Notes: generated by a model from the letters alone, not told the origin. DNA of 33,890 bases from an uncultured Planctomycetaceae bacterium (GCA_937926325.1 CALAZQ010000087.1:1-33890); one strand, 5' to 3'. Positions 24,316 to 33,711 are shown, counted from the first letter of the stretch. A program made the numbers and translations.

Positions 24316-25987
24316 CCGGCGGCTGCGGCGTGGTGTTCGCTCTCCCTTTTCCAACCTGGCGGCTCAGGGTGAGCCCTGGGTCTGGCTGACAGCCGGGTCA
24401 CTGGCGATTGCCAGCGTGATGATCGTCGGCCTGCTGGTGTTTATCGCCGTGCGAGGGGCGGCCACCTTCTGGCCCCGGCCGCTGGTGGCGGTGAGCCTGA
24501 CTGATGGCCGGCGGGTGTTGGGGGAGGTGACCGACCGGGAGCTGAGTGGGGAGACATCGGAGGGCTCTGGCCAGACCGTCGGCCGCCAGCTCATCCGCAC
24601 GGCGAACTTTGAACTGTCCGGCGAGCACTATCGCTGGATCGACGATACGGCGGTCGATTCAATCGACCGTCCCGACTGGGCGACCGCGGTGGAACGGCTG
24701 GAAGGAGGCCGGTTTCACGGCTATCCGGTTCGCCTGCTGCGGTCGGGAGAGCCGGTCGCCGAGGGGCCGGCGGCAGCTTGGCAGGAATATCGGCGGATTC
24801 ACCCCGAGGTGCGACGGCGGTACGCCAAGGCGGTGTGGATTGATCGGCACCAGCGGGGTGAACTGCAACGCGAGTTGCGGGCCGCCCGGCTGGCGGTTGC
24901 TGCCGCCCGGCTGGAAGCGGGAGCCGAGTCGGCGGCGGTCGCGGCAGCAGCAGCCGCTGAGGCCGAGGTGACCGCCCGGGTTGCCGAACAATCACGGGAG
25001 CTTGACGCCGCGACCAGCCGGCTGCGGGAAGCCAACCGGCAGTGGGCCTTCGAATTTCGCACGGCGGATGACCAGCTCGTCACCTTGCCGCTGGACCAGA
25101 TGGTGCAGGCCTGGCAGCCGAACCGGCTCGGCCTGCTCGGCAAGTTGCAGGTCTATGGTGCCCGCTGGTGGGAGTTCCTCGCCGACGACCCTCGTGAGGC
25201 CAACAGCGCCGGCGGCGTCTTCCCGGCGATCTGGGGCACGGTCGCGATGACGCTGATCATGGCCCTGCTGGTCGCCCCGTTTGGTGTGCTGGCCGCCCTC
25301 TATCTGCGGGAGTATGCCTCGTCCGGCCCGCTCACCTCGACCGTCCGGATCGCCATCAACAACCTCGCGGGGGTGCCCAGCATCGTCTACGGGGCGTTTG
25401 GGCTGGGCTTCTTCTGTTACGGCGTCGGCGGCCGCATCGACGAACTCTTCTTTCGGGCGAGCCTGGTGGCCGACAATCAGCCGACCTTTGGCACCGGCGG
25501 ACTGCTCTGGGCCGCTCTTACCCTGGCCCTGCTCACCCTCCCGGTGGTGATCGTGGCGACCGAAGAGGCGTTGGCGGCAGTGCCCAATTCAATGCGTGAG
25601 GGCTCGTATGCCTGCGGCGCAAGCAAGTGGCAGACGATCCGGCGGATCGTGCTGCCCCGCGCCCTGCCCGGCATCATGACCGGGCTGATTCTGGCGATGG
25701 CCCGCGGGGCGGGCGAGGTCGCGCCGCTGATGCTGGTCGGCGTGAAGAAACTGGCCCTCGACCTGCCGATCGACGGCAGTTTTCCCTTCGTCCACCCCGA
25801 GCGGGAATTCATGCATCTGGCCTACCTGATCTACGATGTCGGGTTCCAGAGCCCCAACAGCCAGGCCGCTCAGCCGATGGTTTTCACCATCACGTTTCTG
25901 CTCGTCACGATCATCGCCCTGCTCAACATCGCCGCGATCTTCATCCGTTCGCGGCTGAAGCGGCGGTACGTGATGCAGCAGTTCTGA
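24305..25987 (+). CDS. pstA: Phosphate ABC transporter permease PstA, with coiled-coil insert
   Basis: A 560-residue permease, about twice the usual length. One membrane span lies at about 24-48. Then comes a soluble region of about 250 residues, including an Ala/Arg/Glu-rich coiled coil at about 180-250 and ending with LLGKLQVYGARWWEFL. The PstA core runs from about 303 (GGVFPAIWGTVAMTLIMALL) with spans and the EAA loop NSMREGSYACGASKWQTIRRI (about 428-448), then MARGAGEVAPLMLVG. ATG 24305 is certain: a strong GGAGGAGG precedes it and it overlaps the pstC end. The extra domain probably lies in the periplasm next to that of PstC and may form a shared module. Confidence 0.92.
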   Translation: MSFSRRLRRGVRSPFSNLAAQGEPWVWLTAGSLAIASVMIVGLLVFIAVRGAATFWPRPLVAVSLTDGRRVLGEVTDRELSGETSEGSGQTVGRQLIRTANFELSGEHYRWIDDTAVDSIDRPDWATAVERLEGGRFHGYPVRLLRSGEPVAEGPAAAWQEYRRIHPEVRRRYAKAVWIDRHQRGELQRELRAARLAVAAARLEAGAESAAVAAAAAAEAEVTARVAEQSRELDAATSRLREANRQWAFEFRTADDQLVTLPLDQMVQAWQPNRLGLLGKLQVYGARWWEFLADDPREANSAGGVFPAIWGTVAMTLIMALLVAPFGVLAALYLREYASSGPLTSTVRIAINNLAGVPSIVYGAFGLGFFCYGVGGRIDELFFRASLVADNQPTFGTGGLLWAALTLALLTLPVVIVATEEALAAVPNSMREGSYACGASKWQTIRRIVLPRALPGIMTGLILAMARGAGEVAPLMLVGVKKLALDLPIDGSFPFVHPEREFMHLAYLIYDVGFQSPNSQAAQPMVFTITFLLVTIIALLNIAAIFIRSRLKRRYVMQQF

Positions 25988-26020
25988 CCCCCCGCAGCCC
26001 ACTGCCCGAGGACCATCCCG

Positions 26021-26896
26021 ATGACCGGAGCGGACGACCCCCGACAGCCAGTTGCCCCGCAGCCCTCTGCCACCGATCGGCTGCAGGCGGTCGCCAGTGG
26101 GCTCGAGGTCCCCTCGGAGGTGCATGAGAAGGTACTCGAGGAGACCCCGGTACTGGAGATCGACCGGTTCAACCTCTGGTACGGCAGCAAGCAGGCCCTG
26201 CACGGGATCTCGATGCCGATTCCCCACAATCAGGTCACGGCACTGGTTGGCCCCAGCGGCTGTGGCAAATCGACGTTGCTGAGAAGCGTCAACCGTCTCA
26301 ACGACCTGGTGCAGAGTGTGCGAATCACCGGCGACATGCGGCTCAACGGCGACTCGATCTATGACCCGCGGATGGACGTGATCGACCTGCGAAAGCGGAT
26401 GGGCATGGTGTTCCAGAAGCCCAACCCGTTCCCGATGAGCATCTACGAGAACGTCGTCTACTCCCTCCGAATCGACGGTGAGCGGAACCGTGGCGTCCTT
26501 GATGAGGTCTGTGAACTCAGCCTGCGGGGCGCGGCCCTCTGGGATGAGGTCAAGGATCGTCTGCACGATACCGCCCTCGGGCTTTCGGGCGGCCAGCAGC
26601 AGCGGCTCTGCATCGCCCGGGCGATCGCCGCCGAACCGGAGGTGCTGCTGCTCGACGAGCCCTGCTCGGCCCTCGACCCGATTGCCACCGGGAAGGTGGA
26701 GGACCTGATTCAGGAACTGCGGGGACGTTACTCGGTGCTGATGGTGACCCATAACATGCAGCAGGCCAGCCGCACCAGCGACTACACCGCCTTCATGTAT
26801 CTGGGGCGACTGATCGAATATGGCCCCACCTCTGACATCTTCACCAAACCGATGCTCAAGGAGACCGAGTCGTACGTGACCGGACGATTCGGCTGA
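26021..26896 (+). CDS. pstB: Phosphate ABC transporter ATP-binding protein PstB
   Basis: A 291-residue ATPase. Walker A is GPSGCGKST (77-85), the ABC signature LSGGQQQRL (about 187-195), Walker [13 protein letters not shown] and the H-loop MVTHNMQQA. The PstB-specific [23 protein letters not shown] region is intact. It powers PstC-PstA. The ATG at 26021 has GAGGA eight bases upstream and gives an N-terminal tail of about 43 residues before the core. Most PstB proteins start near [10 protein letters not shown], so this tail is an addition of unknown use. It lies 33 bp after pstA. Confidence 0.97.
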   Translation: MTGADDPRQPVAPQPSATDRLQAVASGLEVPSEVHEKVLEETPVLEIDRFNLWYGSKQALHGISMPIPHNQVTALVGPSGCGKSTLLRSVNRLNDLVQSVRITGDMRLNGDSIYDPRMDVIDLRKRMGMVFQKPNPFPMSIYENVVYSLRIDGERNRGVLDEVCELSLRGAALWDEVKDRLHDTALGLSGGQQQRLCIARAIAAEPEVLLLDEPCSALDPIATGKVEDLIQELRGRYSVLMVTHNMQQASRTSDYTAFMYLGRLIEYGPTSDIFTKPMLKETESYVTGRFG

Positions 26897-26954
26897 TTCC
26901 GCGGCACTCCGCCAGCCACCGCCGGTGGCAAATCTCTCACCAAGGCTCTCTCTG

Positions 26955-27614
26955 ATGCGGCACATTGAGCGGCAGATCGTCCAGTTGAAGGAAAAAATCC
27001 TCCGGGTCGGCACTCTGGTTGAAGAGGCGATTTCAAAGTCGATCACGGCCTTGATCAATCGCGACACCGCCCTGGCCCAGCGGGTGATGGCCAGCGACGA
27101 GGAGATCGACCGGATGGAGGTTGAGGTTGAAGAGGAATGCCTCAAGATTCTCGCCCTCTACCAGCCGGTGGCGGCCGACCTGCGGTTCGTGGTGGCGGCC
27201 TTGAAGATCAACAACGACCTCGAGCGGATGGGGGATCTGGCCAAGAACATCGCCAAACGCGTGGCCCAACTCGCCGATGAGGGGCCGATCGAGCTGCCGG
27301 CCGAAATTCGTACGATGGCGACGCTGGCCCAAGAAATGGTCAAGCAGAGTCTTGACGCCGTGGTCAACGGCGACCCGGCCCTGGCCCGGCAGGTGCGGGA
27401 GGAGGACGATGCTGTCGATGACGCCCGGCAGCGGGTGCGGCGGATGGTCATTCGGGGCATCAAGGTCGAGCCGGATCGCGTCGAATGCCTGCTGCGGGTC
27501 AATTCGGTCTCAAAACACATCGAGCGAATTGCCGACATGGCGACCAACATTGCCGAGGACGTCATTTACATGGTCGAGGGCGACATCGTCCGGCACCGCT
27601 CCAGCGACTATTAG
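26955..27614 (+). CDS. phoU: Phosphate uptake regulator PhoU
   Basis: A 219-residue PhoU, two tandem three-helix bundles. The paired metal-binding motifs are visible as NNDLERMGDLAKNIA (about 86-100) and SKHIERIADMATNIAEDV (about 190-207). PhoU restrains phosphate import and dampens the PhoR-PhoB response when phosphate is plentiful. Last gene of the pst operon, 58 bp after pstB. The ATG at 26955 (MRHIERQIVQLKEKIL) fits the family start better than the GTG at 26925, which adds ten non-family residues. No phoB, phoR or phosphatase gene follows. Confidence 0.96.
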   Translation: MRHIERQIVQLKEKILRVGTLVEEAISKSITALINRDTALAQRVMASDEEIDRMEVEVEEECLKILALYQPVAADLRFVVAALKINNDLERMGDLAKNIAKRVAQLADEGPIELPAEIRTMATLAQEMVKQSLDAVVNGDPALARQVREEDDAVDDARQRVRRMVIRGIKVEPDRVECLLRVNSVSKHIERIADMATNIAEDVIYMVEGDIVRHRSSDY

Positions 27615-27660
27615 CCGCTGCCGGTTGGGCTCGAGCGAGGCTCAGGCAAACCAGAAACGG

Positions 27661-27744
27661 GAGGCTCGGGGGTCGGCAAACGCTCGAGGAGCGTCGGGCG
27701 TATCCTCGCCCCGCGACGAGACTTTTGCCGCCCCCGAGGCGGCG
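27661..27744 (+). repeat. Dispersed hairpin repeat, copy 2 of 3
   Basis: It starts 46 bases after the phoU stop, in the sense direction. Stem I is ACGCTC-GAG-GAGCGT (27680-27694), six perfect pairs. Stem II is GGGCG-TATCCT-CGCCC (27696-27711), with CGTCG/CGACG flanks that can also pair. The tail GAGACTTTTGCCGCCCCC gives a weak T-run. It aligns by hand with copy 3 at about 71 of 80 bases apart from one insertion. It could end or stabilise the pst operon transcript. Confidence 0.85.
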
Positions 27745-27780
27745 ATAGACCGAAGTCGGTTTTGCAGTCGATCGGCCGGC

Positions 27781-27803
27781 CAAGTACCATTTCGACGTAC
27801 TTG
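27781..27803. promoter_or_regulatory. 7-bp inverted repeat upstream of 27869 gene
   Basis: CAAGTAC, nine bases (CATTTCGAC), then GTACTTG: perfect 7-bp arms in the region 66-88 bp before the next start codon. It has operator geometry. It could also fold as an RNA hairpin in the leader. Confidence 0.4.
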
Positions 27804-27868
27804 CGAGTGAGCGGAAGGGTCTGCCCGCCCGCGAGTCTCTCACGATCGAGGGAAGGCTGGAGAGGCCC

Positions 27869-29542
27869 ATGGCTGCAAATTGGCTGACGTTCGCGGGCCC
27901 CCGCCGGCTGCTGATCGCCTCCACTTTCCTTGCCAGCCTGGCTGCCGGTGATGTCGCCCGGGGCAACGATTTGGTGGGGGTGCTGCTGACCGGTCCCCGG
28001 GTCGGGACAGTCGGTGAGCAGGTGGCCTTTGAAGTCGAACTGGTCAACCGCTCGGGCCAGCCGCTGACGCAGCTGCGGGTGATCGACTATTTCGATAAAG
28101 GACTGCGGCATCCCGCGTCTGCGAGCCCGATCGAACAGAAGGGCACGGTCGATCTGGCTGCCGGGACATCCCGGCGGCTGACGCTGGAATTTCAACTGGT
28201 CGAGGCGGGCCGGCAGTGTCACCGGGTGGAAATCCTCGACCAGAGCAACCAGGCTGTCGGGGGCGGCACCGCCTGCATCGAAGCGGTGCCGGCCAACTCT
28301 CCCGCTGCGGCGGCTGGCGCGGGGCAGCCCTCAGGTTCCAACGGCCAGCTGCCGGCGGCGGGGTCGCCCGCGACCGGGCCATCGGCTGCTGGCCCTCCGG
28401 CAATGGCTGGCTCCCGGCCTCCGTTTGCAGCCGGCCAACCGCCCGCCGCCGGCCAGCCACCCGCCGCTGGCCAGCCACCCGCCGCCGGTTTCCCGGCACC
28501 GCCCACTGCACAGCCGGACGGTGGTCGCTTGCCCCAGCCGCCCATCGGTCAGTCAGCGGTGGCGACCGGCCCCACTCCGCCGCGGTTTGCTGCCGGAGCA
28601 ACGCCCGAGCAGACTGCCGGCAGTGTCCCGCCGGCGGCGGCCGGAACAGCCGATCCGGCCAGCAAGGCCCCCCCTTGGCGGAATGATCAGGGTGGGGCTC
28701 CGCCCTCGCAACTTGGCCAGCCGCTGGCGGCGCCGCGGGTGAACCTCCCCAACATCGCGGCGTTGGCGACCGCCCCCCAGTCGAAGGCGGCCTTTGAGGT
28801 CGGCCTCAAGGGGCCGACGACGCTGACAGCCGGAGAAGTCGGTGAGTTTGTGGTGACGGTTCGCAATATCGGCACCGGTGGTTCCGCGCCGGCATCGCTG
28901 GAGGTCAGCTGGGACTCGGCCCTCACCCCCCTCGAGGCATCTGACGGCTACACGCTGGGACGAGACAAAGCCAGCTGGTCGCTGCCGGAGATTGCCGCTG
29001 GTGGAGAGGCCAGCAGGCAGATCAACTTCCGTGGGGTGGCTGCTGCCGGCAGTGGCGGGGATGCCGGCACCCGGGCCTGCGTACGAACGGTGCTTGATGG
29101 GCTGGCGGCCGGCGGCATGGTGGCCGACGAGGCCTGTGTTGCGATTCGTTCCGGTGCACCGCCAGCCCGCACTCCGGGGGAGGCGGGACTGCGGCTCAGC
29201 CTTGCCGACCTCGATGATCCGGTTCGATTTGGCAGCGGCACCACGCTCGTCTGCACGATCAGCAACGACGGCGACCGGCCGACCGGTCCGCTCGACCTGA
29301 CAATCTCCCTGCCCGATGCCGCCCGAATCGTCGGCAATCCGATTCCTTCCCGGGTTCGCATCGACGGCCCCCGGGTCAGCTTCGATGCCATCACCAGCCT
29401 GCCCCCGGGCGGGCGTTCGACCTTTGAACTGGTCTACCGGATGGCGGGAGAAAGCCGGGGACAGGCAACGGCCGTTGTCTCCGGCCAGGGGCTTGACGGC
29501 AGGCTGGAGGCGACCTGCACGACGACCTTTCTCGGCCCGTGA
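27869..29542 (+). CDS. Exported Ala/Pro-rich protein with DUF11/CARDB-like domains
   Basis: A 557-residue protein with a signal peptide (about 1-32, hydrophobic RRLLIASTFLASLAAG). Three beta-sandwich domains resemble the DUF11/CARDB conserved-repeat type. Domain 1 is about 35-140 (GEQVAFEVELVNRSGQPLTQL), domain 2 about 310-430 (TAGEVGEFVVTVRNIGTGGSAP) and domain 3 about 440-557 (FGSGTTLVCTISNDGDRPTG). Between domains 1 and 2 lies a stretch of about 150 residues of Ala/Gly/Pro-rich low complexity, with three exact AGQPPA units (28430-28483). It is probably a periplasmic or surface structural protein. A GGAGAGG lies close before ATG 27869. No partner gene is adjacent. Confidence 0.75.
   Translation: MAANWLTFAGPRRLLIASTFLASLAAGDVARGNDLVGVLLTGPRVGTVGEQVAFEVELVNRSGQPLTQLRVIDYFDKGLRHPASASPIEQKGTVDLAAGTSRRLTLEFQLVEAGRQCHRVEILDQSNQAVGGGTACIEAVPANSPAAAAGAGQPSGSNGQLPAAGSPATGPSAAGPPAMAGSRPPFAAGQPPAAGQPPAAGQPPAAGFPAPPTAQPDGGRLPQPPIGQSAVATGPTPPRFAAGATPEQTAGSVPPAAAGTADPASKAPPWRNDQGGAPPSQLGQPLAAPRVNLPNIAALATAPQSKAAFEVGLKGPTTLTAGEVGEFVVTVRNIGTGGSAPASLEVSWDSALTPLEASDGYTLGRDKASWSLPEIAAGGEASRQINFRGVAAAGSGGDAGTRACVRTVLDGLAAGGMVADEACVAIRSGAPPARTPGEAGLRLSLADLDDPVRFGSGTTLVCTISNDGDRPTGPLDLTISLPDAARIVGNPIPSRVRIDGPRVSFDAITSLPPGGRSTFELVYRMAGESRGQATAVVSGQGLDGRLEATCTTTFLGP
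28430..28483 (+). repeat. 18-bp tandem repeat, three units
   Basis: Three in-frame 18-bp units (28430-28447, 28448-28465, 28466-28483) encode AGQPPA-type hexapeptides, followed by a degenerate partial unit. They lie inside the linker of the exported protein and are a likely site of length variation. Confidence 0.8.
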
Positions 29543-29649
29543 CTCCACAGCCGCACGGGGCGGGCTAGAGTTTCCCGGTAGCAGGCGAGCGTCATTCCGG
29601 TGACAGGTCATCGGGATTGGCACCGCGGTCCCCCAGAAGTTGTCCACCA

Positions 29650-30471
29650 ATGCCGACCGTTGTTTCCGACGGCGGTGGCCTTTCGGCCGCCGTCGCTGAT
29701 CGCGTCGAACACGAACCTGCCGACCGGATTGAACTTGGTGATTCCCGCCGCCGTCTGCTGGCCCATCCGATCTATCAACTGATCGATCGGCCGGAGCGGA
29801 TCAGGCGGTTCATGGAGACGCACATCTGGGCGGTCTGGGACTTTCAGAGCCTGCTCAAGGCGATGCAGCGGCACCTGACCTGCGTCAACGTCCCCTGGCT
29901 TCCGACCGCCGATGCCGAAGCCCGCCGGCTTGCCAATGAGATTGTGCTCGACGAAGAGTCGGACCTCCTACCCGACGGGGGCTATGCCTCGCACTTCGAA
30001 CTCTACCTGCAGAGCATGCAGGCCGCCGGTGCTGACACCGGCCCGATCACCCGGGCCCTCGAGCGGCTGACCGCAGGTGATCCGTTGCCAGCCGCTCTCG
30101 ACGCCGCCGCCCCGCCGTCGGCGGCCCGACGGTTCGTCGAGCGGTCATTTACCATCATCGACTCGGGGGAATCGCACCGGGTCGTCGCCGCCTTTACCTA
30201 CGGCCGCGAAGATGTGATTCCCGACATGTTCCGGCAGCTCGTCGCCATGCTGGCCGAACGAGATCCGGGTACCTGGGGAGCGTTCCGGTTCTATCTCGAA
30301 CGGCATATCGAGCACGACGACGAACACCACGGGCCGATCTGCCGGCGAATTGTCGCCCGCATGTGTGGCACTGATCCAGTGAAATGGGCCGAGGCATCAG
30401 AGACTGCGCGGACTGCGATCGAGGCGCGAATTGGTCTCTGGGACAGCCTCGCTGCGAGTCTCTGCGAGTAA
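29650..30471 (+). CDS. DUF3050 haem-oxygenase-fold protein
   Basis: A 273-residue protein of the DUF3050 family. The family core is clear: LLAHPIYQLIDRPERIRRFME (36-56), HIWAVWDFQSLLKAMQRHLTC (58-78) and VPWLP, then EIVLDEESD, SHFELYLQSM, FTYGREDVIPDMF and FYLERHIEHDDEHHGP. Several acidic and His residues on predicted helices (Glu56, His58, His115, Glu187, His219, Asp223/224, His226/227) resemble the ligand set of haem-oxygenase-like diiron oxidases, but that function is an inference. ATG 29650 follows the convergent-free region after the exported protein. It converges on fusA with 18 bases between stops. A weak -10 (TAGAGT near 29567) is the only promoter hint. Confidence 0.88.
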   Translation: MPTVVSDGGGLSAAVADRVEHEPADRIELGDSRRRLLAHPIYQLIDRPERIRRFMETHIWAVWDFQSLLKAMQRHLTCVNVPWLPTADAEARRLANEIVLDEESDLLPDGGYASHFELYLQSMQAAGADTGPITRALERLTAGDPLPAALDAAAPPSAARRFVERSFTIIDSGESHRVVAAFTYGREDVIPDMFRQLVAMLAERDPGTWGAFRFYLERHIEHDDEHHGPICRRIVARMCGTDPVKWAEASETARTAIEARIGLWDSLAASLCE

Positions 30472-30489
30472 GGCGGGGGCTGTTGTCGG

Positions 30490-32580
30490 TTACTTCGCCG
30501 CCGCCAACTCCGCCTTCTTCCGCTCCTCAACCACCTCTTTCTGGACGTTCGCCGGCATCTGGCCGTATTTGCAGAACTCCATCGAGAACACCCCCTGCCC
30601 CTGGGTCAGGCTGCGGAGGTCGGTCGAATAGCCGAAGGTTTCGGCCAGCGGCACTTCGGCGATGATCGTGGAACTGTTGCCGACGGTCTCGGTCGAGACG
30701 ATCAACCCCCGCCGCTTATTCAACTCTCCCGTGACCGCCCCTTGGAAGTCCGCGGGCACCTCCACTTCGAGCTTCATGATCGGCTCGAGCAGCACCGGCT
30801 TGGTATTCAGAAACGCTTCCCGGAAGCCGGCCCGGGCGCAGAGCTGGAAGGCCATGTCAGACGAGTCGACGTCATGGTACGAGCCGTCCGCAAGCGTCGC
30901 CCGGACACCAACAATGGGAAACCCGGCGATCGGTCCCTTGTCCATCGAGAAGCGGAAGCCCTTTTCGACCGACGGAATGTATTCCTTGGGCACCCGGCCA
31001 CCGACCACCTTGTTCACGAACTCAAAGTTGTCTTCGGCGTCCTCGGGCAGCGGCTCGAGGGAGCCGACGATGTGGGCAAACTGGCCTGAGCCACCGGTCT
31101 GCTTCTTGTGCTTGTAGTCATAGTCGGTCGGCCGGGTCGGCGCCTCGCGGTAGCTCACCTTCGGTGCGCCCACCTCGACATCAACCTTGTATTCGCGCCG
31201 GATCCGCTCGACGTAAATATCGAGGTGCAGCTCACCCATGCCGGCAATGACCGTCTCGCCCGTCTCGTCATCGGTGGAGACCTTGAAGGTGGGGTCTTCG
31301 CGGACGAACCGCTGCAGGGCCTTGCTGAGCCGGTCGAGCCCGTCCCGCTTGGTGGGCGAGATGGCCATTTTAATGACCGCCTCCGGCACGAACATGCTTT
31401 CGAGCGAACAGTATTTGTTCTCCGACGCATAGGTGTCGCCGCTGGCGGCATCGACGCCCATCACCGCGACGATGTCGCCCGCCTCCGCCGAGTCGATTTC
31501 TTCCCGCTTATCGGAGTGCATCCGCACGATCCGGCTGAACCGCTGCTTCTGCTGGGTCCGCTGGTTGTAATAACTCTCACCCTTGACCAGCTTGCCCTGA
31601 TAGATCCGCACGAAGGTCAGCTGGCCGTAGGGGTCGTCGACGATCTTGAAGGCCATCGACACCAACGGCTTCTCGGGGTCGGCATCAAGCTCGAAGGTCT
31701 CATCGGGGTTGTCCCACTTCTTGGCATAGACCTTCCGCTCGAGCGGGCTGGGCAGATAGCGGTTGACCGCATCGAGCAGGGGCTGGACCCCCTTGTTCTT
31801 GTAGGCCGAGCCGCAGAACACCGGCGTGATGCTCTGGCTCTGCACCGCCGACTTGACCACGGCATGAATCTCGTCGTCACCGACCGGCTCTTCGGAGAGC
31901 AGCTTCTCCATCAGCGTGTCGGAGTACATCGACAGGCTTTCGAGCATTGCATGCCGGGCTTCGGCGGCCTGTTCCTTCAGGTCGGCAGGAATCTCTTCCT
32001 CGCGGACGGTTTCGCCGTTGTCGCCATCGAAATAGATCGCCTTCATCGCGACGAGGTCGATCACGCCCTGAAGTTTGTCCTCTTTGCCGATCGGCAGCTG
32101 CATCGGCACGGCATCGACATCCAGCTTGTCACGAAGCTGCTGCACCACGCGGTCGAAGTTCGCGCCGGTGCGGTCCATCTTGTTGATGAAGGCGAGCCGC
32201 GGCACCTTGTACCGCTTCATCTGCCGGTCAACGGTCATCGATTGGCTTTGAACGCCACCCACCGAACAGAGCACCAGCACCGCGCCGTCGAGTACCCGCA
32301 GGCTGCGTTCCACCTCGACCGTGAAGTCGACGTGCCCCGGGGTGTCGATCAGGTTGATCGGGTTGCCCTTCCACTCGACGCTGGTGGCCGCCGAGGTGAT
32401 CGTGATGCCCCGCTCGCGCTCGAGGTCCATATGGTCCATCGTCGCCCCGTCACCATCGCCCTTCACCTCCTGAATCCGGTGGATTCGGCCGGCATAGAAG
32501 AGGATTCGCTCCGACAGCGTCGTCTTGCCCGAGTCGATGTGTGCGGAGATACCGATATTGCGGAGCTTCGAAAGGTCCAT
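30490..32580 (-). CDS. fusA: Elongation factor G, mitochondrial/spd type
   Basis: A 696-residue translational GTPase that moves tRNA and mRNA through the ribosome. G1 is AHIDSGKTT (13-21), G3 DTPGH (79-83) and G4 NKMD (133-136). [28 protein letters not shown] is the signature of the EF-G1 form shared by mitochondria, spirochaetes and planctomycetes (spdEFG1), which in studied cases performs translocation while a second EF-G does recycling. Domains II-V follow with the usual order. ATG 32580 is the true start: the frame runs on to 32877 but the extra 99 residues are not EF-G. The gene is not next to rpsL, rpsG or tuf as in many bacteria. A -10-like TATATT on the minus strand lies at 32724-32719. 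Confidence 0.97.
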   Translation of the reverse strand: MDLSKLRNIGISAHIDSGKTTLSERILFYAGRIHRIQEVKGDGDGATMDHMDLERERGITITSAATSVEWKGNPINLIDTPGHVDFTVEVERSLRVLDGAVLVLCSVGGVQSQSMTVDRQMKRYKVPRLAFINKMDRTGANFDRVVQQLRDKLDVDAVPMQLPIGKEDKLQGVIDLVAMKAIYFDGDNGETVREEEIPADLKEQAAEARHAMLESLSMYSDTLMEKLLSEEPVGDDEIHAVVKSAVQSQSITPVFCGSAYKNKGVQPLLDAVNRYLPSPLERKVYAKKWDNPDETFELDADPEKPLVSMAFKIVDDPYGQLTFVRIYQGKLVKGESYYNQRTQQKQRFSRIVRMHSDKREEIDSAEAGDIVAVMGVDAASGDTYASENKYCSLESMFVPEAVIKMAISPTKRDGLDRLSKALQRFVREDPTFKVSTDDETGETVIAGMGELHLDIYVERIRREYKVDVEVGAPKVSYREAPTRPTDYDYKHKKQTGGSGQFAHIVGSLEPLPEDAEDNFEFVNKVVGGRVPKEYIPSVEKGFRFSMDKGPIAGFPIVGVRATLADGSYHDVDSSDMAFQLCARAGFREAFLNTKPVLLEPIMKLEVEVPADFQGAVTGELNKRRGLIVSTETVGNSSTIIAEVPLAETFGYSTDLRSLTQGQGVFSMEFCKYGQMPANVQKEVVEERKKAELAAAK

Positions 32581-32718
32581 TGGGGTCGCTGTGCCTCGCT
32601 GGCGGGGGGCGGGTGGGAATGTTTGGAACTGACCGGTCGGCCGACTGGCCGCGTGGTCAATCCGGGGACGCCGGCAGCTGGTGCGAGGGAACGGAGGGCC
32701 GGCACTCCGTCCACAGGG

Positions 32719-32726
32719 AATATACT
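32719..32726. promoter_or_regulatory. Back-to-back -10-like sequences between fusA and gluQ
   Basis: AATATACT gives TATATT on the minus strand (towards fusA, leader about 130 nt) and TATACT on the plus strand at 32721-32726 (towards the synthetase, leader about 80 nt). Each is one mismatch from TATAAT. An eight-A run lies just beyond (32733-32740). No -35 is clear. Confidence 0.4.
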
Positions 32727-32812
32727 CGCCGGAAAAAAAACGCGACAGGCCGGCCGGCAGAAGCACGGAAAACGCCGGCCGGCAATCGCTGCCGGCCACC
32801 TTGGCAGATTCC

Positions 32813-33670
32813 ATGACCACCCGCGGACGACTTGCCCCGACACCGACCGGGCTGCTGCATGTTGGCCATGCCCGCACGTTCGCGACGGCAGCGAGGCGGG
32901 CAGCCGGCAGCCTCGTTCTCAGACTGGAGGATCTCGACCTGGCCCGCTGCCAGCCCGAATTCGCGGCCGCTGCTCTCGAAGACCTGCATTGGCTGGGGCT
33001 CGACTGGCAGGAGGGACCCGACTGCGGTGGCCCGCACGCGCCCTATCGCCAGAGCGAGCGGGACAGCCTCTATCGCGAGGCCTGGCAGCGGCTGGCGGCC
33101 AGCCGGGCGATCTACCCCAGCCCCCATTCCCGTCGCGATCTGGCCACCGCCGCGACCGCCCCGCACCCGGGGCCGGACGGTGAACCGATTTTTCCGCCGC
33201 AGTTGAGACCGGAAGATTGGCCGCTGCCTGCGGATCCGGGCGGGTTGCCCTGGCGGTTTCGCGTGCCGGATGGCCGCGAGGTTTGCTTTGAGGACGTCCG
33301 GCTCGGCCCCGTGACGCGGACCGCCGGCGTCGACTTCGGTGACTTTGTGGTCTGGCGCCGCGAGAACCTGGCCGCGTACGAACTGGCCGTCGTGGTTGAT
33401 GACCACCTCATGGGCATCGACGAGGTCGTCCGAGGCGAAGATCTGCTGACAAGCACCGCTCGCCAGCTGCTGCTCTACGAGGCACTCGACTGGCCGCCCC
33501 CCCGCTTCTTCCATACCCCGCTGGTGGTCGATGCCGCTGGCCAGCGGCTGGCCAAACGCACCGGTGGCCTGGCGATCCGCGCGCTCCGACAGGCTGGCGT
33601 TGTGCCGGCAGCAATTCTCGATGGCCCGCTCACAGAACTCACCGAACACGTGCGGCAGGCGAACCGATAG
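32813..33670 (+). CDS. gluQ: Glutamyl-Q tRNA(Asp) synthetase-like protein
   Basis: A 285-residue protein matching the catalytic half of GluRS without an anticodon-binding domain, the layout of GluQ-RS (YadB). HVGHA (16-20, HIGH motif), [11 protein letters not shown] (37-46), [28 protein letters not shown] (about 175-202), [14 protein letters not shown] and RLAKR (245-249, KMSKS position) are visible. The family glutamylates queuosine in tRNA-Asp. The usual zinc site (CxC in the IYPCxCSR region plus later Cys/Tyr) is lost: the segment reads [14 protein letters not shown] 32813 starts just before RLAPTPTG. A longer frame to 32681 would be non-conserved. Queuosine genes are not in the window. 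Confidence 0.9.
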   Translation: MTTRGRLAPTPTGLLHVGHARTFATAARRAAGSLVLRLEDLDLARCQPEFAAAALEDLHWLGLDWQEGPDCGGPHAPYRQSERDSLYREAWQRLAASRAIYPSPHSRRDLATAATAPHPGPDGEPIFPPQLRPEDWPLPADPGGLPWRFRVPDGREVCFEDVRLGPVTRTAGVDFGDFVVWRRENLAAYELAVVVDDHLMGIDEVVRGEDLLTSTARQLLLYEALDWPPPRFFHTPLVVDAAGQRLAKRTGGLAIRALRQAGVVPAAILDGPLTELTEHVRQANR

Positions 33671-33694
33671 GATTGCCTCAGCGGCCGCCCCCCA

Positions 33695-33710
33695 CGGATT
33701 TCACCATCCG
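33695..33710 (+). terminator. Short hairpin downstream of gluQ
   Basis: CGGAT-TTCACC-ATCCG is a 5-bp stem with a six-base loop, 25 bases after the stop and directly before repeat copy 3. There is no T-run, so a terminator role is only suggested by place. Confidence 0.3.
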
Positions 33711-33711
33711 G

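Noticed and set aside
32581..32877. N-terminal extension of fusA to 32877
   Set aside because: EF-G begins at [10 protein letters not shown]. The 99 upstream codons include the intergenic promoter and overlap the GluQ start.
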